Assembly: GCA_003477405.1 (NCBI GenBank)
Contig: QUDE01000025.1
Coordinates: 1-37,567, forward strand
Length of the DNA stretch: 37,567 bases
Source of the DNA: Ruminococcaceae bacterium AM07-15
Lineage (GTDB): Bacteria; Bacillota; Clostridia; Oscillospirales; Butyricicoccaceae
Reading direction: 5' to 3'
Shown: piece by piece, positions 32,002-37,567 of the stretch
Layout of the letters: each line of letters opens with the position of its first letter
Position numbering within the stretch: the first letter of the stretch is position 1
The notes under the pieces: generated by a model
The model's input: the letters and a program-made list of their open reading frames with translations, nothing else
Told to the model about the DNA's origin: nothing
The model's database searches: none
Position numbers and translations under genes: made by a program

Positions 32002-33305
32002 AATCGGCGATTGACTATATCTGCAACCCTGACAAGACGGACGGAAAGCTACTGGTTTCCTCCTTTGGCTGCGCCGCCGAGACCGCCGACATCGAGTTTG
32101 AATGGACCCGCCGTCATTCCATCGACAAGGGCACGCACCTGGGCCGCCACCTGATCCAAGCCTTTGAGCCTGGAGAGGTCTCCGCCGAGGATGCACATGA
32201 GATTGGGATGCAGCTGGCAAAAGAAATATTGGGTGGCAAGTACGAGTTTGTACTTACCACCCATATTGATAAGGGGCATATTCACAACCATCTGATTTTC
32301 AATGCGGTCAGCTTCACCGACCACAAGCACTACCACTCCAACAAGCGCAGCTACCATGAGATACGCCGGATCAGCGATAGGCTGTGTCGAGAACACGGCC
32401 TGTCCGTCATCATCCCCGGCCGGGACAAGGGCAAGAGCTACATCGAGCATCAGGCAGCGCAGAACGGCACCAGCTACAAGGCAAAGCTGAAGGCCACCAT
32501 CGACCGGCTGATCCCCATGTCCTCCTGCCTGGAAGATTTGCTTGCCCGGTTACAGCGGGAAGGATACGAGATCAAGCGGGGAAAGTATATCTCCGCCAGA
32601 GCGCCGAACCAAGAGCGGTTCACACGGCTCAAAACCCTGGGCGCCGATTACACGGAAGAAGCCGTTGCCTCCCGCATTGCCGGAGGCCCCAGGCCCTCCA
32701 GACAGCCCCAACAGCGCAGCGGGAAGGTCAGCCTGCTCATTGACATTCAGAACAATATCAAGGCTCAGCAAAGCGCCGGATACCAGCGGTGGGCGACCAT
32801 CGAGAATCTGAAACGGGCGGCCGCCACTATGAATTTTCTCACCGAACACGGCATCGGCAGCTATGAGGAATTGGTGGAACGGTGCGACGCCGTTGCCGCC
32901 GCATCCATCCGCACCAGGGAGAGCCTGCGGGATACGGAACAGCAGATCACCAACCTTTCTCTCCTGGGAAAGCAGATCGACACCTACCGCAAACTGAAAC
33001 CCGTCTATGACCGCTACAAGGCATCAAAGGATAAGGAAAAATTCCTCCGTGGGTTTGAGAGCGAGATCATCTTGTTTGAGGCGGCAGCTAGGGAAATCAA
33101 GAAGGCCGGACTCACCAAACTTCCTTCAGCCGAAAAGCTAAAAGCGGAACTAAATGAGCTCACCGCTCGCAAGACCGCCCTGCAAGTGGAACTTCGGAAG
33201 ATACGGCAGGAGGAAAGGGAATATGATACCCTCCAGCAAAATGTGAATGTCCTGATGGAAAGAGAAAAGGGACAAAACGCAAGAATAGAAGTAGAATTAT
33301 TTTAG
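31962..33305 (+). CDS. mobA: MOBP-type relaxase MobA
   Basis: 447 residues. N-terminal nuclease: likely catalytic Y19 (SAIDYICNPDKT), HxxR-like TRRHSIDKGTHLGRHLIQ, and metal-binding H101, H106/H108, H110 (HIDKGHIHNH). From ~residue 250 the protein is helical/coiled-coil (TEHGIGSYEELVERCDAVA...). Normal length for Tn1549-type relaxases. It nicks at oriT and pilots the strand into a VirD4/VirB channel. No secretion genes lie on this side of the att-like site. Confidence 0.9.
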   Translation: MAVTKTHPIKSTLKSAIDYICNPDKTDGKLLVSSFGCAAETADIEFEWTRRHSIDKGTHLGRHLIQAFEPGEVSAEDAHEIGMQLAKEILGGKYEFVLTTHIDKGHIHNHLIFNAVSFTDHKHYHSNKRSYHEIRRISDRLCREHGLSVIIPGRDKGKSYIEHQAAQNGTSYKAKLKATIDRLIPMSSCLEDLLARLQREGYEIKRGKYISARAPNQERFTRLKTLGADYTEEAVASRIAGGPRPSRQPQQRSGKVSLLIDIQNNIKAQQSAGYQRWATIENLKRAAATMNFLTEHGIGSYEELVERCDAVAAASIRTRESLRDTEQQITNLSLLGKQIDTYRKLKPVYDRYKASKDKEKFLRGFESEIILFEAAAREIKKAGLTKLPSAEKLKAELNELTARKTALQVELRKIRQEEREYDTLQQNVNVLMEREKGQNARIEVELF

Positions 33306-33419
33306 GGTTTAGAGTGGCATGGAAGCAAACACAGTAATTAAACTGTCAACAACCTTAAATGGTTACTGAAGTATAATTAATGTGCAAAGAATCAAATACT
33401 AAGTGTTCATACAGTAAAT

Positions 33420-34595
33420 TTATTTGAGAACTAATAAAATTGATATGATCGCAAACATTAATGCGACTACTCCCAAATATATATTTTGCATGATGCGACT
33501 TTCTGTTTTTAATTGTTCTACTTCTTTTTTCAGTTCATTAATTGCCCCATGCAATGCATTTTCAGGAATGTAGTCAATAATATGTGTTTTCCCTTGATAT
33601 TTTCCTTCATATGGTTCAGCGTATCCTATTAGTTTATTAAATTCTATCGTAGCATAGTGTTTTCCTCGTTTAAGATGAACAGCCCGATTAGAAGTGTTGA
33701 ACAGTAAGCAGAATAGTGTGCCGCGAAATCCCGGATCAATTTGTGTACCGTTAGAGAGAATTACTCCTTGGCAAAATAATCCTACTGTTAATCCAAATTT
33801 CGCAATAATGTCTCTAGGCATCCATGCAGTTTCCATGCAAGAAACTACTGCATAGTCATATGGTTCTATAGTTAAAAACGGTTTTTTGTCCGACAATTTC
33901 TGTATTTTACCATCATAATAATACTCATCACCTAAGCGTAAGTCATATGATGCCCCCTTTATCATTTCCGGATCAGCATTTCTCAGAAGGATTCCGCATT
34001 TGATCATTGAGGTAATTATCTTCTGAGATAATGCACCACCACGATTCTGGTGTTTCCACAATAAAGTAATCAAACTGACTGTTGACTCTAGGTCTATATT
34101 GTTAACAATATAGTGAGTTTTATCTTGATATCTGCGATCTGTTTGGTTTTGCTCAAAAAACGATTTTTTAGCCTTTTTATTGGGTGTATTACTTGATCGT
34201 TCAATCAAACGATCAAGTAATATGTTGTCTTGAGAGTCAAGAAAAATGCTCATGTATTTTTCTTGATTCCCTGTTAAAAGTTCTGCAGCTGAAGCTGGAG
34301 TGATCACAAGAAGTGGGATTTTGTGTTGCCTAAGTATATTGTTATATTCTTCTTTTTTTATACCATATTTTTTCCCACGATATGTACTATTCACCAGAAG
34401 TTTTTGGTCTGCAAGAAGTTGATCAAATTCTTCATTACTTACATACTCATAGTTTAAGTCATCTGCGCGTCTATTTCTAGTTGTAATAGCTCTTACTTGT
34501 TTAAAGCGAACATCAACTTCATTACACAACTTTTGAGCAATAGTACTTTTTCCTGCACAAGAAGTTCCGGTAATGATTATACTCTCAAAAGGCAT
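33420..34595 (-). CDS. Fusion protein: guanylate-kinase-like domain, dCTP-deaminase-fold domain, C-terminal membrane anchor
   Basis: 391 residues from ATG 34595, five bases after the methyltransferase stop (ribosome site within AAAGGGTGAG). Residues 1-180: guanylate kinase fold with P-loop GTSCAGKST (10-18), GMP-site-like TTRNRRADDLNYEYVS (38-53) and GKKYGIKKEE. Residues ~190-330: dCTP deaminase/dUTPase beta fold (GASYDLRLGDEYYYDGK, SNGTQIDPGFRG, FNTSNRAVHLKRGKHYATIEF). Residues ~350-370 coiled coil, 372-390 one membrane helix at the very end (tail anchor). Compared from memory with E. coli Dcd, catalytic Ser111, Arg115 and Glu138 align with Asp262, Lys266 and Leu297, so deamination is doubtful; nucleotide sensing or dUTPase-like activity is possible. 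Last gene of a three-gene operon. Confidence 0.8.
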   Translation of the reverse strand: MPFESIIITGTSCAGKSTIAQKLCNEVDVRFKQVRAITTRNRRADDLNYEYVSNEEFDQLLADQKLLVNSTYRGKKYGIKKEEYNNILRQHKIPLLVITPASAAELLTGNQEKYMSIFLDSQDNILLDRLIERSSNTPNKKAKKSFFEQNQTDRRYQDKTHYIVNNIDLESTVSLITLLWKHQNRGGALSQKIITSMIKCGILLRNADPEMIKGASYDLRLGDEYYYDGKIQKLSDKKPFLTIEPYDYAVVSCMETAWMPRDIIAKFGLTVGLFCQGVILSNGTQIDPGFRGTLFCLLFNTSNRAVHLKRGKHYATIEFNKLIGYAEPYEGKYQGKTHIIDYIPENALHGAINELKKEVEQLKTESRIMQNIYLGVVALMFAIISILLVLK

Positions 34596-34599
34596 TTTC

Positions 34600-35802
34600 T
34601 CACCCTTTCTGAAAAATATATATTCGTTCATTTACAAGTGTAGCCCACTGTATACTTAAAGTTCGCTTGTGACTTGGAATATATCTGCCAACCTCAAACA
34701 CCTTATCCATCCTAAGTTTAGTATAATCTTCAACGATTCTTTCAATAACATCTTTTCGATTATCTTTCGCATCATAATCAGGAAGAACAACACAGAAATA
34801 ACCACCAGGCTTTAATACATCAGAAATTTTTTTATTAATCTGACAGATGTCTTGTTCATAACTATTCAAGCAATCCCGACGGCTTCTTCTGTATCTAGCC
34901 CCTATTTCTCTTCCAACATAATCCGAAAAATTTTCATTAAAGAAATTAAAAGAGAGTCTCTGAGATTTAACATAATCAATCATTCGAGGATATGGTGGAG
35001 ATGTAATTACCAAATCTACAGACTCTGATTTTATAGGTGCATTAACGAGAGAGTCCTCAAAAATACGAGATTCATGGGAAATTTTAGAATAAAACGCCGC
35101 AAAACTACTTGGTAATCGAGATTCATGGTCAATAACATCATTCAGCAAATTTTTTGTTGAAATTGTATATTGATCAAACACAGGTTTTTTCCTTAATTCA
35201 TCTTTTTTTGGTTTTACATTATCTGCTATGTAGGCCCACCCTTTATTTTGACTTGAAAGTGTTACAAGAATGCTGGATAAAATTAATTTCATTACACTTT
35301 GAACAATTTTATCCTCCAAATGATCGAATTTATAAAACAGGAAGGATATTTCATTAAATGTGTTTTTTTCAAACCAACCGCTCAATTCTTTTCGTTGCAT
35401 TGAAAGGTATACTGTATAGTCCTTTGTCTCATCATATCCTTCACACAACTGTAACAGTTGATTCCGTATTGTTTTTTTATTTATAGAAGGATCAAATAGC
35501 ATGTACAAAGTTTCGCACACAGTTGTAGCAACTGGATTAATATCAAAAGAGTATGGTATCCGCTCTAAAGAGAGCGCCTGTATAAATGTGGTTCCAATTC
35601 CTCCAAATGGGTCTAAAACAACATCCCCTTTTTGAGACAATATCTCAATCATCGCATAAGGTATTTCTGGAATAAAAGTTGCAGGATAAGAATAATATTT
35701 ACGACAATTAAAAGGATGGAGAGTGTCTCCCGCATAATCAATTGTAAAATCAAAATTCCAATTTATACTATTTAGCCTTTTCTTGATTTCACTATTTTCC
35801 AT
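34600..35802 (-). CDS. DNA methyltransferase (N4-cytosine/N6-adenine type)
   Basis: 400 residues from ATG 35802; AGGAGG lies nine bases upstream, inside the end of the HD gene, which it overlaps by 11 bases. SAM-binding motif I VVLDPFGGIGTT (61-72), catalytic motif IV TSPPYP (267-272), LKPGGYFCVVLPDY (330-343). N-terminal FNCRKYYSYPATFIP resembles the HPYPAKF stretch of N4-cytosine enzymes. The order I then IV places it in the alpha/gamma arrangement; the ~190-residue insert between them may hold the target recognition domain. No restriction nuclease is visible nearby, so it may act as a lone modification enzyme or as self-protection for the nucleotide enzymes. Strongly AT-rich. Confidence 0.85.
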   Translation of the reverse strand: MENSEIKKRLNSINWNFDFTIDYAGDTLHPFNCRKYYSYPATFIPEIPYAMIEILSQKGDVVLDPFGGIGTTFIQALSLERIPYSFDINPVATTVCETLYMLFDPSINKKTIRNQLLQLCEGYDETKDYTVYLSMQRKELSGWFEKNTFNEISFLFYKFDHLEDKIVQSVMKLILSSILVTLSSQNKGWAYIADNVKPKKDELRKKPVFDQYTISTKNLLNDVIDHESRLPSSFAAFYSKISHESRIFEDSLVNAPIKSESVDLVITSPPYPRMIDYVKSQRLSFNFFNENFSDYVGREIGARYRRSRRDCLNSYEQDICQINKKISDVLKPGGYFCVVLPDYDAKDNRKDVIERIVEDYTKLRMDKVFEVGRYIPSHKRTLSIQWATLVNERIYIFQKG

Positions 35803-37426
35803 ATCTATCAGCCTCCTCATACAATGGAACGGGATTCACGCCATTTTCAAAATAAGAGGCGAAGTATTCTGTTACAATGTCAATAAGCTTATTTTGATTT
35901 TTTCCCAACGAGAATTTTGCATGTCTTAAACCATAAGGCTCATTTTTTATAAAGACACCAATAAGTAATTTCTTTGATGCCATATTTCCAATAACAACAG
36001 GGGTATTCATGTCCTTAAATGTTACTTTGAGTTGCCTTTCGGTCTTATTTACATCAAGTATAGGGTGGAGTCCAATGTTTAAACGCGAAAAAACCTTGTC
36101 TGTTTTGACTCTAGTCTCCAACTCATCTTCAATAGCAATGCGCTTTGAGTATTCCAAAAAAGCACCATATTTGCTAATATCTTGAGTTTCAAGTATCATC
36201 AAGCATTGATATAAATCCCCCGTCATAAGTCTTGAAATAATTTGCGATGAATTGTAACGAATATTGACCACCTTATATAACTTACTTTCACTAATTTCAA
36301 AAGTCATGTTACGATTTTCTATTGTAACCGCACCATTTTTATCAAATGTGTAAGAAAAATTAGAGCTTAATGACATCTTATTGCTTTGACCAGTTTTTCC
36401 TTTTTCCTTGATTGGTACGGTTAATACTAGGCTTTCAAGATAGTCCTTCAATAAAAGTCTTTGATTATCCTCAGATTCCGTTTCTTTGATTTTATTCACT
36501 ACTCCAATATCAATATTTTCGAGGAGCAATGTTTTGCGTTTAAGCCAGGTTTCTTTGAGCTGGTTCAATTCCTCCATCAACTGATAATCCGTATAATTCC
36601 ACTTTATATCGCGTCCTTCCGCCTTACCTTGAGATATACACTCAAACAATATATCCATTGCTTCTGTAAGCATATATTTTCCTGCAAATTCTTGAGGGTT
36701 TAATAATAAAAACTTATACACTTTTTCCCTTAAGTAATACCACTCTTCGAGATATGTCTTAGCTGCCTGTAAAAACACTACATGATCATCTTCTATAAAC
36801 ATCGACTCAGCAAGTTTTAGTGGGGCTTCTTTCCTAAACTTAAGCCCCATGTGATAGGCCATCCTGAACACATTATCAATGTTATCAAGATCTATGGAAT
36901 CACTTATTAATTTACTAAAAGGATGGTTTCCAGCAATTATTTGAGAAATCTCTTCTTTTTGCTTCGTATTGAGTATTGAAGTTAAGGCTCGAAGTTTTCC
37001 AAAAAAAATTGTTTCAAATGGAGAAGTATTTTTATGCGCGCCTTTACCTACAGAAACCACATCTGTAAATACATCCCCTAGTCCCTGTTCTGGGACAAAT
37101 CCCTTTTTCTCCATGATGTATTCGTAAGAATGCCCAAATGGGCCATTCGCTACATCATGGAGTAGCGCCGCAATTATAAATGTTTCTTTATCTTTTTTAG
37201 TGAGTTTCAAATGTTTCTGCGAATTAGAATTAATATTAAGTGCTGCAAGATATGCAGTTCCTACGGAATGTTCAAATCGATTTATATTTGAACTTCCTGT
37301 AATACAAAGAGAATTAATATTGCACAATCTAACCTCACGAAGACGCTGAACTTCAGGAGATAGCATGCACTTATAAATCAAAGAGCTGAATTCAATTTTC
37401 CCATAAAGTGCATCCCATATATACAT
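35792..37426 (-). CDS. HD-domain phosphohydrolase of the SAMHD1/dGTPase-like type
   Basis: 544 residues from ATG 37426 (GGGAGTG seven bases upstream). HD metal site: H53 in NRFEHSVGTAYLA, H90-D91 in LLHDVANGPFGHS, and acidic cluster D179-L-D-N-I-D184 in the expected later helix. The motifs match SAMHD1/YwfO-like proteins that hydrolyse dNTPs to nucleoside and triphosphate. Residues ~300-544 form a second, mostly beta/alpha region without recognised motif (binding or regulatory). First gene of the operon, overlapping the methyltransferase gene. dNTP depletion during phage infection is a known strategy for this family; here it is an inference. Confidence 0.8.
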   Translation of the reverse strand: MYIWDALYGKIEFSSLIYKCMLSPEVQRLREVRLCNINSLCITGSSNINRFEHSVGTAYLAALNINSNSQKHLKLTKKDKETFIIAALLHDVANGPFGHSYEYIMEKKGFVPEQGLGDVFTDVVSVGKGAHKNTSPFETIFFGKLRALTSILNTKQKEEISQIIAGNHPFSKLISDSIDLDNIDNVFRMAYHMGLKFRKEAPLKLAESMFIEDDHVVFLQAAKTYLEEWYYLREKVYKFLLLNPQEFAGKYMLTEAMDILFECISQGKAEGRDIKWNYTDYQLMEELNQLKETWLKRKTLLLENIDIGVVNKIKETESEDNQRLLLKDYLESLVLTVPIKEKGKTGQSNKMSLSSNFSYTFDKNGAVTIENRNMTFEISESKLYKVVNIRYNSSQIISRLMTGDLYQCLMILETQDISKYGAFLEYSKRIAIEDELETRVKTDKVFSRLNIGLHPILDVNKTERQLKVTFKDMNTPVVIGNMASKKLLIGVFIKNEPYGLRHAKFSLGKNQNKLIDIVTEYFASYFENGVNPVPLYEEADRYGK

Positions 37427-37461
37427 ACTAATTCACTCCCGACATAAAAGTTGTCCGCATC

Positions 37462-37560
37462 TTACTCCTGAACAAAACGATTGAAGTATACCCCGAAATT
37501 TTCCCGTTGCAGCCCCAGAGACGAAAAGTCAAGGACTTTTTCATCAAATTCAAAAAGAAG
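37462..37560 (-). pseudogene. Possible 3' end remnant of an upstream gene
   Basis: About 32 codons open on the minus strand ending in TAA 37464-37462 (EFDEKVLDFSSLGLQ..., ending RFVQE), with protein-like composition, but a TGA interrupts the frame two codons from the window edge. It looks like the C-terminus of a lost or decayed gene, marking a junction at the 5' side of the HD operon. The HD promoter must lie in 37427-37567 or beyond. Confidence 0.3.
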
Positions 37561-37567
37561 TCACATT

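Larger units (their letters stand above)
25381..37567. mobile_element. Second integrative element (or other half of the same one): int/xis, regulators, MobC/MobA and cargo
   Basis: An integrase lies next to an attachment-like tRNA 3' end, followed by an excisionase, Orf8/Orf7-like regulators, an ABC cassette, an oriT-like region, MobC/MobA and an AT-rich operon. No secretion genes occur here, so if independent it would be a mobilizable element using a helper T4SS, perhaps the neighbour on the left. The right end is not in the window. Confidence 0.5.

Noticed and set aside
34600..35802. Classical restriction-modification system
   Set aside because: No endonuclease domain is recognisable in either neighbour; both carry nucleotide-metabolism folds instead. 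A nuclease beyond the right edge cannot be excluded.

Overview
The window looks like gut Clostridia (Bacillota, Oscillospiraceae/Lachnospiraceae-like) accessory DNA made of mobile elements. The grounds are strong AGGAGG ribosome sites with many TTG/GTG starts, a Gram-positive CD1110/CD1115-type conjugation machine of the CTn/Tn1549 kind, VanR/VanZ/VanS-like genes, and a Tn916-like int/xis/sigma module. Base composition is patchy: the conjugation genes are GC-rich, the cargo at 2.3-10.2 kb and 28.9-31.4 kb is lower in GC, and the three genes at 33.4-37.4 kb are very AT-rich. No database search was possible; family names come from recognising motifs and gene order.

Layout. (1) 1-2195, minus strand: the start of a conjugation operon (DUF4320/TadE-like membrane proteins, DUF6550-like, a truncated secreted protein). 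(2) 2419-7203, plus strand: VanR-like regulator, VanZ-like protein, VanS-like kinase and an ABC transporter, with no resistance ligase genes. (3) 7428-10173: small XRE regulator, divergent SLOG protein, then a RloA/RloB (AbiL-like) putative anti-phage pair whose rloB carries an early stop codon. (4) 10257-23400, minus strand: the main type IV secretion operon (VirB2-like, VirB6-like, secreted protein, C39 peptidase, VirB4, DUF5697, DUF6100, replication-relaxation protein, VirD4, S1-domain protein). (5) 23400-25104: two regulator/replication-type genes. (6) 25327-25427: a tRNA-Arg(CCU) 3' fragment with a terminator, read here as an attachment site. (7) 25496-28391: integrase, excisionase and Tn916 Orf8/Orf7-like regulators. 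(8) 28889-31410: ABC transporter with an XRE-AbrB regulator, and a second XRE gene. (9) 31559-33305: oriT candidate, MobC, MobA relaxase. (10) 33420-37426, minus strand: a compact three-gene operon of HD phosphohydrolase, DNA methyltransferase, and a guanylate-kinase/dCTP-deaminase-fold/membrane-anchor fusion.

How the parts fit. Both conjugation operons start from promoters with the same architecture 21 kb apart: two ATTGGC(A/G)C boxes 22 bp apart, 10 bp to the -35, a 17-bp spacer, then an intrinsic terminator in the untranslated leader. This suggests one regulator plus antitermination control both. The T4SS lies left of the attachment-like site; the integrase and relaxase lie right of it, so the window is either two elements accreted in tandem or one rearranged element. 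Three genes show apparent lesions (rloB stop, relaxation-protein frameshift, AUA at the expected virD4 start), which may be decay or assembly errors.

The best candidate for a new system is the HD / methyltransferase / GK-DCD-TM operon. It combines deoxynucleotide chemistry with DNA modification, and its deaminase-fold domain lacks the usual catalytic residues.
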